Below are positions 1 through 10,756 of a stretch of DNA of 64,000 nucleotides, in pieces. The translations under genes were made by a program, and so were the position numbers. Source of the DNA: Clitopilus passeckerianus (Eukaryota; Basidiomycota; Agaricomycetes; Agaricales; Entolomataceae). The DNA lies in the NCBI GenBank assembly GCA_944990035.1, contig CALYLX010000059.1:62001-126000 (forward strand), in the 5' to 3' direction. Position 1 is the first letter of the stretch; every line of letters begins with the position of its first letter. The notes below the pieces were generated by a model that saw nothing but the letters and a program-made list of their open reading frames with translations, made no database searches and had not been told where the DNA came from.

Positions 1-243
1 TTCGAAGAATGACATTGAATTCATTATTCAATCGGTCTTCTCGACAAACGTTCAACGCTGATAACGACCGCTGTGAAGCGACGATTTTCCACAAGATCCG
101 CACAGATGATGATTTTGACAAGGATCGCACATCAACGACGCTCGCATGCTCCCCTTGTAATTATGACTTCTAAATCATTGATCTACAAAAATATCCATAC
201 GGTCCTTCATATGTTCTGGGCTCACCGATACATGTCACTACGG

Positions 244-250
244 TATAAAA
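244..250 (+). promoter_or_regulatory. TATA box of GH25-like gene
   Basis: A clean TATAAAA lies 71 bp before the ATG at 321, a normal distance for a strongly expressed fungal gene. No other promoter element was recognised. Confidence 0.55.
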
Positions 251-320
251 GCAAGAATCCCGAGCTTGGCATCCCTCACTCATTCGAGCCAGTTAAGTCC
301 TTCACAGTTCCTTCATCAGA

Positions 321-1162
321 ATGCTCCGCACCGCCGCTTTCGCTCTTCTCGCCTGCGCGACCTCCGCGCTCGGCCTAGTCCACGCCATCGACTCGTCCCA
401 ACTCGTCCCCACCGCGACCTTTACCAAAGCCAAGGGTCAAGGCTTCACCAAGGCCATCATCCGTGGCTACCAGGAGGCATGCAGCGTAGGCGGTCGCGTT
501 GACCCCAACTTCGTCTCCACCTACAACAACGCTCGTGCTGCAGGATATACCAATATCGATACTTACTGGTACCCCTGCACTGGCTCAGGCAACGCCTGCA
601 AGTCCTTCGCCACTCAAATCGCTGAGATTGGCGCTACCTTCAACGCTCATTCCATGAAGATTGGCACTATCTGGGTCGATATGGAGAAGGACTCTGTTTG
701 CAACACCGTAAGTAGATCATTTTGAATACGCTCGTTGTCCGTGATTACTGAGTACCACCCGATTGTAGTGGAACTGGGGTGCTGCCGGTAACTTGAGCAA
801 GGCCAAAGAAATGGTTGCGGCCATGAAAGCCTCCGGCTACAAATTCGGCATTTACAGTAGCCCTGGAGGTAAATTACTCTTTCGTTTAAGTGCTAGCTGA
901 TTGCTAATGGCTGGCTAGAATGGGGCTTGATCTTCGGCTCAGCCGGTGTCGTGCTTGATACCAGCTACCCTCTATGGTACGCTAACTGGAACAACGACGA
1001 GAGTCTCACCTACGGCTCTAAATTTGGAGGGTAAGTGCCAGTGTATTCTTCGCTTATGAACACGCTCGCTGACTATGCGAAAGATGGACCTCTATCGTTG
1101 GTCACCAATACACTGACGTATCGGCTTCTGGGCTCTTTGACCTCAACGTCTTCGCTAGCTAA
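321..1162 (+). CDS. Secreted GH25-like lysozyme/muramidase
   Basis: Predicted N-acetylmuramidase-like glycosidase (GH25 fold), secreted and likely to cut bacterial peptidoglycan. Four exons were traced: 321-707, 769-868, 919-1030, 1084-1162; the joined frame gives about 225 residues. Residues 1-22 form a signal peptide (MLRTAAFALL... ending in VHA). The mature part starts with DSSQL, then RVDPNF, a YWYPC segment, the acidic IWVDMEKD motif that matches the catalytic D-x-E region of GH25, and a C-terminal GHQYTD. The length suits the short fungal forms of this family. Start choice: first ATG after a TATA box, directly giving the signal peptide. All three introns have GT...AG borders. Bacteriolytic activity is inferred from the family, not shown here. 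Confidence 0.85.
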
Positions 1163-1218
1163 GCGTATGGAGAAATTCGGGGTTGTAGGATTATCGCGGA
1201 ATGTAACCACGTGTATAA

Positions 1219-1224
1219 AATAAA
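1219..1224 (+). terminator. Possible polyadenylation signal
   Basis: An AATAAA lies 57 bp after the stop codon of the GH25-like gene. Fungal poly(A) signals are loose, so this is suggestive only. Confidence 0.35.
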
Positions 1225-1840
1225 GACATGCATGTCAAGAATTATGTTCACCTCGGTCATCAGTAGCTCTGCAACCTCCTCTGTGACACCGTGTACCCTC
1301 ATCTCAAGATCATCGCCATAGATCATTCTCCTCTAACACCGCCGTTGAAGAGAGCAGTGACGTTGGCGTATTCCTCAATATCTGAAAGAGAGATATGACC
1401 GGACGCAGTGAGTAGGTGGCCGGAGCAACGGTCCGAAGCTCCAAAAGGACTCTTGCTTCCGGTGAGGAGAAATCGGACAGGACTGGCAATTCCTCCATGA
1501 AAGCTGCTTTCATCAATTGTCGTTACTTCGAGACTAAATTCGAAAACCAAATCCGATGGATTAATCCCACAATGAAATGCTGTGTCTCTGACAGGCACGT
1601 GTACTCTACAGGCAGTGCAGGATTGGTTAGCGCCCAAGTCTGATCCTTCTTGTTTTCTCTACTTCCTTCTACTCGCGGGATGGTCGTCGTCCAGAACTTT
1701 TCCAATTCGAGCTTCAGTGTTGGAGGGTCGTACACGAATGTTGTCAACCTCAATATAGTGACCCATTCCTACCATCAGAAAGGTGCGCTTGGCCCGTTCT
1801 CGTGTCATCCCGGATTGCTTAAAAGTGGACAGCGATACAG
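1225..1840. other. Intergenic, no clear gene
   Basis: About 600 bp between the lysozyme gene and the ULD-MIT gene. Minus-strand reading frames in all three phases (for example 1323-1637, 104 codons) have plausible amino-acid composition, but I could not splice them into one product or recognise a family. The 5' exons or leader of the ULD-MIT gene may also reach into this stretch. Confidence 0.4.
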
Positions 1841-3492
1841 GTGTCTTCAAAAAGAAGAACACTTTCCAAGCCAGAAAGCCTTTCAGATATTTTTAACCGG
1901 GTGGAACATCTTCAGCGGACTGCGAAGAAGCTTTCTGGCGAACTGAAGCTCGCCATCTGTTCACCGATCACATACGGGGATTTAGCCAGGACTCTGGATG
2001 AGATATCTGATGAAATGGTTCCATACATTCTTCGCTTCTCTATCGGTGATCCCCAACCTGGCAAACGCTGTGAACTGGTGCTGGTCGAAGTTGCCTACAT
2101 GCAGGCGATACTCGATGATTTTGCCGCAAAGTGGCCAACTAGTACCAATAAAGGTCATCAGCCTAGACGACAACCCATGAGGTTCACTATGACGCTAGAT
2201 GCCTTTCTTCACCTACTCTGGAGCTGTTTCTGGTGGCTCTACTATGCTGGGTACATAATTGCAACTGTTCGGAACGCACTTAACGCTTCTCGTGATCGAA
2301 TCTACGCAACTCTGTAAGTTACCATTATTCGTTGGAGACTGATTATCACGGCCGACTATCTCTTCATCAAGGTTCAAGCAGGTGGCATTCTCCCTGGACA
2401 GCAGCGTTCGCTGTCATCACATCGAAATCAATGATTTCTTCGGGGCCCAGTGGTCTCTTCCTCTGGATTTATGCCTTGATCGCCAAGTAAGTGAAAACGC
2501 CCAATCCTTCGTTTATAGTGGGTAAGAAATCATGCATACTGATGTACAGACGTGGTATTTGACTAGATGTTCGTCAAGATATTACACTTCAAGTTCCAGG
2601 CTGGACCTGGGGAGAATGTGGTTATCTCGGAACAGTTCAGCGTACTCCGACGAAATGGTCTACGAGATATCCAGGAATCGGACTGGGAGAATACTATCAA
2701 AGAAGGAGACGACCTCCAACTCAGCGTCTTGGTAAATCAACAATCCGAGGAGATACAGTGCCCACATTGCCAGCAAAGCAATAAGACAATTGGCGACTCT
2801 TCCGACGGTTGGGCAATCTGGTGCGTTCATTTCAATAAAGAAGGCAGTTCTCGCTCAATCTGTTTTGATTTATAGCCTACGGTGTGACAAGTATTTCAAC
2901 GTAACGGCTGGAGGTGTGGTAGCTAGACATGAACCATTATGGTACGCTGGTTATAGCGGTGTATAGAGTTCCACGGAATGACATCTCTGATAGCTTCCCG
3001 GAAGGTGTTACTCCATCAGAGCATATTGCAACCTTTCGCTATTTCTCAATAACAATGACAACGGTAATCTGTTCTTCTGTCATTCGCGGAGCACAAACTT
3101 AGCAAAATATTTCGTCGTAGGAAAAGTTTGCGCCTTCCGAACACCAAGTTAACTCACGGGCACTGGATTCAGGGCCGAAATCTATGCTACTCCGAGCACT
3201 AGAGTTTGCTCGTGAAGCGGTTAGTTTGGATTCAGCAGCCGACCAACCGGAAGCTGCCATTGGCGCTTATGGCCAGAGCGCTGCACTATTAAGGAAGGCG
3301 ATGGAGAGGGTCGAACTGGAGGATGACTTGAGACGTAGTTCGCGGAGACCAACCCGCACTACGATAGAAGAGCTCCGAAGAATGAAATCAATTCACGATA
3401 GCTATGCCGATAGGTCGGAGGTTCTTTCCATGGCATACGATATACCACTCCCCGTTCCCTATTACGGAGCCTCTCCTCAGCTCCTCGAGTAG
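1841..3492 (+). CDS. ULD ubiquitin-like + zinc knuckle + MIT domain protein
   Basis: Function unknown; both domain types act in protein-protein contacts, and MIT domains usually bind ESCRT-III tails or related partners. Six exons join in frame: 1841-2313, 2372-2486, 2567-2820, 2876-2913, 2957-3063, 3121-3492, giving about 452 residues. Residues 121-143 are a hydrophobic, Trp-rich segment (possible membrane helix). Residues about 160-290 match the fungal ubiquitin-like ULD fold (LPLDLCLDRQ, ILHFKF) and end in a two-pair Cys knuckle, CPHC ... CLRC. Residues about 352-435 are a MIT three-helix bundle (ALEFAREAVSLD ... SIHDSYADRSEVL). The 43-nt intron 2914-2956 is what joins the two halves; if it is wrong these are two overlapping genes. 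The true start may lie upstream. A second ULD gene lies at 10757-11943. Confidence 0.6.
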
Positions 3493-4019
3493 TTTCTGCG
3501 AGTTCAGCATTTTGTCGTATATCCAAATCTTTACTTTTGTTATCCAATTTAACGGGTACAGTTGATGCAAGTCATCATTCGTCGCTTCTACTCCAGCGTA
3601 CCTGCTACTTGGAGTCAAACATTCGAAGAAAACAAATGTTGCTTCATGAACTTATTTCCGAGAATCCGCTCAGCCAACCCTGAAACCTACGTAGAGCGTG
3701 GTTGACGCCTTCCGAGTGTGAGCACGCAAGCTTAGCTGGGTATGACAGATGTATCTATGTGTAATTCTCGATCAAAACGAGTAAATCATGTTCAACTATA
3801 GGTACATGTCCGGGATGGGGCCGCCGTGAAATGAACCCGATCCCAAGCAAATACATATCTGCATCCTCGTGACTCTAATCCCCGTCCATTGTCGTTGTCG
3901 ATGACGGGTGCTAGGAATGCACTGAATCGCGTATGGTATGGCCCTATCGAAAGGGAGGCGTAAGCTTCTAGGCTCGGACTATACGATGCGAGAGAGAGAA
4001 ACGTACCAGGCATTCAGGA
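3493..4019. other. Intergenic, nothing recognised
   Basis: About 530 bp with no supported gene, RNA or repeat. Confidence 0.4.
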
Positions 4020-6600
4020 TGCGGAATGGGGGAGAAATGGTATTCTTGACCAAGAACCCTGGAGAGCTGGGCATGTTGCAGGGATGCTGATGGTGGATGT
4101 GGTGAGAGTGGGATGATGTCTAGGAGGAGGTCGATATTGAGGTGTTGCTGGGCATTAGCACAGTGAGGCCAACACAGCAGCAACGAGGCGGGAGATTCAG
4201 AGTCCGAGCTCAGCTCCTGGCTCCCAGAGTCTGAATGAACCTGTAGCGGATCAGAGGAGGCCCCTGACGTCGAAGAGCAAGATGCAAGAATTTCGAGTTT
4301 CGGGTGATGCTGACCACAGCACAGCTACGGGTTGGTATGTTGACGAGAGCACAGCCACGTTCTGGCATGGAAGACGAGAATAGAATATAGAGAATGTATA
4401 TTCTCGACCCCGTGGAGGAGCTGCGCTCGAACTCCCAATCTTCCGCCTCGCCACCATTGGGGTTGCCGTTGGTGGCCTCCCATGGATGGTACTGAATACG
4501 GGTGGGGTCGGGTTAGGATAGGGTGTGGTATAGCTTTGCGGATGGATTGTCGTTGAGGGTACACCGAGAGTCGAGAGTCGGGAGTTCCGGAGAGGAATGC
4601 GGGAGGACATGCCGATATGTCCATCGACCCCGAATAGCCCTCTCCCATATGGCCTGATGCACGGAAACATCTCGTGATTGAACCCTCCTACTCGACACCA
4701 TCCCATCCCATCCGCCACCCGCTTCCCTGCGACGTGCCCAGCCGACGCAGAGTCTGTATCCACCCGTAGCGGCTCGGGGGAGGTTGTTGACATCAAGGAT
4801 CAAAATTTAAGAATTTCGAATTTTGGCCCATATTGACGACGACACTGCCACATCGCAGAACGAGGACGAGGACGAGGATGCCGTAGCGAATGTAATGGGA
4901 GATGGGAGATCAAGAGCTCCGGGGAACGTCTCGGTGTGTCGGTGCTTGCGAGTTGGTGTAAAGCCACAGGGAAGGAGCTAAGCTCGAACTCCGAATCGTC
5001 CGTCTGCCACGTTATCGCCGGTGGTTTTCTCTCGGCAACGGTACTGAGTATGTATAGGATGGGGTGTGGAAGGGTATAGAGTATGCTGGTAAATGCGTAG
5101 ATTTGTTGGTGAGGGTCGCTGGGGCCTCGGTAATATTCCATATCCGTAGACCAGGCGTGATGAACAGAGCCCGTGGTTACGAGTCTCCGAGTCTTGGTAC
5201 GCGGGAGAGGGGCCAACCCAAGGTCTATGAGAGCAAGTATAAGAGGTGGGTGGAGACGTGGTAGACGATTCGTTGACGGCCATCCCCAATGACGTTGACA
5301 TTCTTCCCAAGAAGAGGGAGAGGGAGAGGGATGGGCGGTGGTGGTTCCAACGGGGCGCAATGGGTGGAGTGCAGTAGGTCCTCGATAAGACCACTGGATT
5401 CTTCCCAATCCTCGACACCATCCTCAGCAGTCCTCAACCCAACCTCCTCTGTTTCTCCAATCCCACCGCCGTCGTATTCCTCCATCGGCGTGTAGTTGCT
5501 ACCCGTCCGCCCTGGTCGTGGCGAAAAGCTTCCTGTGACGAGGGAGAGGGGACAGCGAGGCCACAGGATATCGAGTATAGGCCGAGGGGTGGGTAGAAGG
5601 AGGTTAAGAGGCCGTAGGCGGAGTCGGGCGCGAGGTTCGGGTCGTTCTTCCTAGTAAGCGGAGGAAGAGGAAGGCTTGATAGCACCGCAGTGTTCAGCGC
5701 CAAACACTTCCTAACTCTTCAGCTTCCTTCCTGACGAACGAGAGGATCCTGCATGACGTTCTGTATAGGTGCTCTGGTTTACCTGGGGGCATGAAGGTGG
5801 CGCTAGGGTAGGTGCTCGGTGAGAGGAGACGATAATGGAGGAGCAGGCCCAAGCCGACGTCGACGTCTGTTGAAGGTGTTGTTGTCGGGGTGCATGTGTG
5901 GGTGTAGGATATCCACCTTCGTCGGATGTTCATAGTGGGAGTCAGACGAGTCAAGGAGCGAGCGAAGCTCAAGCTCAACTTGGGGGTCTCAACCTGAACC
6001 CGTTGTTCTCTAGGGTATGGCGACGCTTGTATCCGTGTTTGAATGGCTCGGGCGGGGTAGCTCTCGGTCCTTCTTGCTTGTGCATCTGGAAAATGAGGCC
6101 TGAGGACCAGAAACGGGAGGTGTTGATACCAACGCCAATGCCAATAGACATCATCCATAGCAAAAGCATGTCCTAAGACCAGGAGCCAACAACACCAAGG
6201 AACTGGATGGGGCCAGACGATGTCGACGTTGAAGAAGCTTGATAGGGATAGCTCGAGAAGAGGCCAAGCAGGTAGTGCAGCGGATGGAATGTTTGAGGTT
6301 CGATGGTGCAGTGAGGTAGTCCGACTACTTGACCATGTTGGGCAACCGGCCCCTGTAGCATTTGCACATTGCTTGACGCAAGACGTCCACCGGATGATTC
6401 GAGAGCCTCATGCGGGAGGTTTACACCATCCAACGAAGGGTCTGGGAGGGATTTCTGCGCAGATGGAGAGTTTCGAATGGGCAGAGTGTCGAGATTCCTT
6501 TCAAGGCGACACCGTAGGGGTCTACTAGGAGGAGTGTTTATCACTGTTTGCCGGCAATATTGCTTCTTCACACCACGTGATCAAAACGCGTCGCGTCCAC
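4020..6600. repeat. Degenerate dispersed repeat block A
   Basis: Composite of short modules that recur at 14.6-17.6, 20.3-23.7, 24.5-25.3, 27.9-28.9 and 32.6-35.4 kb. Visible modules: GGAGTTCCGGAGAGGAATGC followed by a GATATGTCCATCGAC segment (4583-4627); an AAGAATTTCGAATTT segment with a following GCATGGAAGACGAGAA and TATTCTCGACC (4255-4420, again in part 4765-4860); a GGGTGCTCGGTGAG segment (5808-5860); an AGCTCAAGCTCAACTT segment (5965-5985); and the terminal CACGTG/ACGCGT box. Open frames exist on both strands (e.g. 4251-4796, 4800-5408 and 6173-6571, minus) but are not conserved in phase between blocks. No terminal inverted repeat or transposase was seen. Probably a decayed mobile element or decayed gene family. 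Confidence 0.6.
6574..6597 (+). promoter_or_regulatory. Recurrent E-box + ACGCGTCGCGT box, copy 1
   Basis: CACGTGATCAAA followed by ACGCGTCGCGTC. The CACGTG core is a palindromic E-box and ACGCG-T-CGCGT is an inverted repeat containing the MluI cell-cycle-box core ACGCGT. It sits at the right edge of repeat block A, just to the right of an ATG at 6571 that opens a minus-strand frame (6173-6571), so it could have served as a leftward promoter. Same box at 17532, 23667, 28912 and 35395. Confidence 0.6.
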
Positions 6601-8146
6601 AGTGGCACAATTTAAAGGTTACCCATGTTCCCTCGAGTTTATCGTTGTAATTCCCTCCCCATTCCGAGCGGTAATTTAAACTGTCAAAACAACATGCATC
6701 TTCTCGGCCTTAGGAGAGCAGATGCGTGCATCACAACCCATCACGCCTTGTAACGCGCCCGAAAAATCAGTACGAAGTAGGAGAAGACACCCACTCGCGA
6801 CCTTATGATGCAGCCTATAGCGTATATTTATCCTACATATCAGCCTGATCTTGGCTCTTAAATATTCCAGATCCTGCTTTTTGGCGTAAGCTTCTCCGTT
6901 CCCGGCCAGCTTCGGCAGTCACAGAGCCGATCTGTCCCTCTTCACGCTTGAGGGAGGCACAGCCTTGTACGAGCTCGTCCTTGAATATGACTACGCCCGG
7001 AAGGCGTGCAGCTAGCCCAGAGAGAAGATTGGCTCTTAGTACGAGGCTTGAGGGTTGTGTAGAGTCCGAGGAGGGGCATATTGAACTCATCCTCCATAGA
7101 TCAGATCCAGCATTCCTTAGGATTCCGAACGAAGGAAACAAGACAGATGAACGCAGATACCAGTCGACGTTTGTAAAGAAGTAGATGCCTTCAAGGATAC
7201 AAAGAGCTGGGCACAAAAGTTGACGAGAACGTACGAAAGAAAGGCGGAAGAAGGCGAGAAACGTAAACAAGGATAAAATGGCGTGATTTTCACCTGCATC
7301 TTGAAAACTTGGCCCACTGGACTAAAACACCTTTTCTACTTATGTAGCGGGAATTTCAAGTTCATGTCGGGCATCCCAACGGCTAAAGAACGAAGCTCTC
7401 AAAGCTCCCTTCCAATCGACCTGTCTACGAAAAGCACGAGGCTACCTGACTCCGGGCTGAACGGTTCGCTCCAAAACTCGATCCTTAAGCCCAAACACCG
7501 TGTATATCCATACCTGTAGCTCGTGCGGAAGGCTCATGAATCGCGATGAAATTTTTGGCTAACTATATTTTAACTTGTTGATCAGCCAGGCCGCACCGTG
7601 GCAAGCGTCTGGTGGAGGTAACTTGATGATCGGTCTGACAGCGACATCTAGTATGAAGCACGAGGCCGAATTGAGTTTGATCGAGGCTATTTAAGATCGT
7701 GTTGGCCATGCCACCGAGTACACCCTCAGTTATCCGGACGAATGATAGTATCGTGCTGACTGAAAAGACTGAAGCGATACTTGGACAAATATGAATCCCC
7801 TCGAACCGAATCCTGAAAACGACCCGCCTTCAGGTTCGATTATGTTGCCTTCTTAACTGATCCATGCCTAAATGACCGGCATCTGTTCACGCCGGTAGGA
7901 GACATTAAATTAAAAGTCATTTTGGTGAATATAGGCGTAATTTCCGACTAATTTCGGCTCTTACACACCCTTTTCATTATAAGCTAACCACGTTATCTCG
8001 ACAATTCATCCTTTCAAGTAGACACGAGGTCAGGCAAGTAGCGGTACCAAATACTTAAGGTTTGCCAAACGAGACTACATAAATCCCTCATCTTCCTTCA
8101 CTCGAAGATTATCAGTCCTTGCAGCCTCGCCGCCAACAAGGTAAAC
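6601..8146. other. Intergenic, no supported gene
   Basis: About 1.5 kb. A minus-strand frame at 6833-7270 (145 codons) starts with a hydrophobic stretch but matches no family I know and overlaps plus-strand frames of similar quality. The last 150 bp hold the promoter of the ATP-grasp gene, with a weak ACATAAAT around 8076-8083 and pyrimidine-rich leader. Confidence 0.4.
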
Positions 8147-9460
8147 ATGGCAAAAGACGACATCCCAAATCTCAGCATCTCCCGACCTCTCAAACTCGCA
8201 TTCACCTACGACAGCTACTCTCGAGGCCTAAACGAAGGCTACACCCTCGACCAACTCGAAGCCCTCGAATTCGCCGAAGACCGAACCGTCCAAGCCATCT
8301 CCCTGGCTCTCAAGAAATTCGGCACTGTCGAGATGATCGACGGCGTAAAGGCCCTGAGCCACCGTCTCAGCTCTTCACCTTCTAAGCCAGATTGGGACCT
8401 CGTTTTCAATTATTGCGAGGGGTGTAGGAGTGGGGCGGCGATTGCGGGGAGGGAGTCGCAGGCGCCGGCTTTGTTGGAGGCTTGGGGGATTCCGTATACG
8501 TTTTCGGATTCGGCGACGATGGCGTGGTGTATGGATAAATCCAAAGCCAAGGTATGAGGAGAACCCGAATCCATCGGACCGCTTCGTGTTGCACTAGTAC
8601 TGATGCAGTCCAACCAGATGATTTGTGAACACTTCGGAGTCCCCACCTCTCCATTCGCTGTAATCCCAGCACGAAACACCTGGCCGGCTGAAGGTATCGA
8701 CTCGCTCGCCTGCATCGAAAGATCGCCTCACGCCGAAGAACTTCAACGATATCCCCTCTTCATCAAACCCTCCCTAACAGGGTCAGGAAATGGAGTCAGC
8801 CAGTCGAATAAAGCCTCCAACCCAGACCAACTTATCCAAATAATCGACACTCTCTCCCAACAGCACCCCGAAAGCTCCTTACTCGTTGAGCATTTCCTAC
8901 CCGGAAGAGAGTTCACCGTTGGGATCATGGGAACTGGGGTAGACGCACGAGTCATCGGCGTGCGGGAGTTTATCTTCGTCAAGGAAGGAGGTCCACCGCC
9001 GTATGCGCCGTTCATTGTTGACGAGAATGATCTATACCTGAGTCAAGAGGTGTATGGCCACATGAACAAGGCTGGTTGGGACGCAAAACGTCCCAATCCA
9101 TGGCCGAGAAGAGTCGAGTTGGGAGATCCGGTTGGGCGGTATGTGTCCAAGGTTGCTTTGGATGCGTGGAAGGCCCTGGGGTGCCGAGATGCTGGGAGAG
9201 TTGACCTGAGGATGGATAGTAAAGATCCAGCGAAGGCCGTGCCGAATTTTATTGAGGTATGTTATCAAGTTCGGTTTTCGTGACGGAGAATGGTTTGGGC
9301 TATGGCTGATTGCGATTCGCGAACTTAGGTTAATGCTATCGCTGGGTTGGCACCTGGATGGTCGGATCTTGTGCAGTTGGCAGAGGATAACGGGATTGAA
9401 TACGATCGGCTTATTGCTGAGATTGTTGGGCAGGCAATGAAGCGGCTTTTACCTCGTTGA
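8147..9460 (+). CDS. D-alanine-D-alanine ligase-like ATP-grasp enzyme
   Basis: ATP-grasp fold carboxylate-amine/thiol ligase related to D-Ala-D-Ala ligase; in fungi without peptidoglycan the substrate is unknown, so a dipeptide-type ligase is only a guess. Three exons, 8147-8551, 8609-9256 and 9329-9460, join in phase 0 to give 394 residues. An N-terminal domain (LAFTYDSYSRGL ... VFNYCEG) is followed by the ATP-grasp core: PLFIKPSLTGSGNGVS (nucleotide-binding lysine and glycine loop), VEHFLPGREFTVGIMG, GRVDLRMDSK and the metal-binding end NFIEVNAIAGLAPGWSDL. Both introns have GT...AG borders and removing them keeps the motif NFIE-VNAIAGL intact. The length fits the family. It stands alone, with no related gene beside it. 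Confidence 0.85.
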
Positions 9461-9939
9461 GTCGACGTTATGTTACGTAGGTTTGTTGTATGATGCGTGA
9501 ACAAGGATTACGTCAATAGCCGAAAACCCGATTCGTGACCGTTAAGCAACTCGATGACATATAGAGGTACCTTTCCGGACTCACCCTTATAGCGATGCTG
9601 AAGAGATATGTGGTAAATGAATAAAAAAGGTGAGCTCAAATACCATCGAAATCGCATCAAACTGATCAAAACTCACTCATGGCGAGTTGGTGGGGCTTTT
9701 AGACGATTAAACACAAACTACCACACCTTGCGAAAGCTAGTAGATAGGTTACGGCGATGGAAAGTAGATGTAGTTGAGACAATCAAATATATTCCAATGC
9801 TCGCATGCGCTCACGCGGATCCTAAACTAAATAATCCAATTTGCATTTAACATTGAAAACCAGTTCTTGTACGTATCTTCTATCTGCATTTGCCCTATTT
9901 ATCCCTTCCTGCCTTCTCAATTTAAACGAACCTTGTGCT
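9461..9939. other. Intergenic, nothing recognised
   Basis: AT-rich 480 bp lying 3' of both flanking genes, which converge here. No feature recognised. Confidence 0.4.
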
Positions 9940-10749
9940 CTACATGTTTTGGTAGGTCTCACTTCTCTGGCCCGCGTACCCCATCCCGTCTACCTTATTC
10001 CCGTCGTATCCGTAGAATTTATTAACAATAATGATATGGCGCCCAGCCGCGAAACGACCCCGGACGAAAGGCGCGGACGGAGCACGCGGGAGACCCGATG
10101 TGCTCTCACCACCGACCACATTTTCAGCATAGAATTTGCAGAGAAGACGTATGTCACAATCGGCCCAGACATTGCAGTCCACCATGGCGGATACATTTAG
10201 CGCTGCCGATGGTTCGATGTCATCTCTATCTCCGTCATCGTCCTGGTTGAGGTTGGCCCGATAGTCGGTAGATACTGGTAGCTCCTCTGAAGGTTTGATG
10301 TCATCTCCCTCGGTCATATCTCTGTCGTGGTTCTGGGATTCCTGGGAGTTGTCTCCCATGACCACATCTTCGTCATAGTCGTGATACTCGTTGAGAATTA
10401 TAATGTCGCCAACAGCAGTAAAGTCACATCCTTCAAACCTTATCGGGATACGGACTGGTGGGGAATCCTCACTGGTATGCAGTACTGCAGCAAATATAGG
10501 ATGGGGCGGCCAAAAAACATTAAGGAAACACTGATTGGCCCCACAGTCCTCCTCGTTTATTGTGACGACGCCGTCGGCGTTGATACGGCAGCCGGAAAAG
10601 GGGATATCAGGAGCGGATGTCCCTGGCGTCTGGAAAATGAATGAGAAACGCTTGAACACCTCGATGGTGTATTTCGGGATCCTCCTTCTTGCCCAAATCA
10701 TCGCTCTGGCACTGAACGCAATGATAAGTCCAAGGTACAAGAGGTGCAT
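9940..10749 (-). CDS. Hypothetical acidic membrane-anchored or secreted protein
   Basis: Unrecognised. From the ATG at 10749 the frame gives about 269 residues with an N-terminal hydrophobic helix (LLYLGLIIAFSARAMIW followed by Arg-rich RRR), so a signal anchor is likely. The body has repeated short motifs: INADGVVTINE, FTAVGDIIILNE and FAAGRHIIIVNK look like three diverged copies of one beta-hairpin unit, and DDIKPSEEL / DDIEPSAAL is another pair. Between them lies a strongly acidic stretch. The open frame extends 17 codons upstream to 10800, but that part overlaps the last exon of the ULD gene, whose stop at 10757 is only 7 bp before this ATG; the downstream start is therefore preferred. 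It might alternatively be a 3' part of the ULD gene joined by an intron I did not find. Confidence 0.4.
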   Translation of the reverse strand: MHLLYLGLIIAFSARAMIWARRRIPKYTIEVFKRFSFIFQTPGTSAPDIPFSGCRINADGVVTINEEDCGANQCFLNVFWPPHPIFAAVLHTSEDSPPVRIPIRFEGCDFTAVGDIIILNEYHDYDEDVVMGDNSQESQNHDRDMTEGDDIKPSEELPVSTDYRANLNQDDDGDRDDIEPSAALNVSAMVDCNVWADCDIRLLCKFYAENVVGGESTSGLPRAPSAPFVRGRFAAGRHIIIVNKFYGYDGNKVDGMGYAGQRSETYQNM

Positions 10750-10756
10750 AGTGACC

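Noticed and set aside
1323..1637. Minus-strand frame of 104 codons between the first two genes
   Set aside because: Composition is plausible but all three phases on this strand look equally good and no splicing solution or family was found.
4005..4030. Similarity of ACGTACCAGGCATTC to a P450 exon border (26044, 30327)
   Set aside because: Only about 15 bp match; no further P450 sequence around it.
4251..6571. Long minus-strand frames inside repeat block A (e.g. 4251-4796, 4800-5408, 6173-6571) as genes
   Set aside because: They are Pro/Ser/Arg-rich, overlap frames on both strands, and the homologous modules in blocks B, C and D do not keep the same frame.
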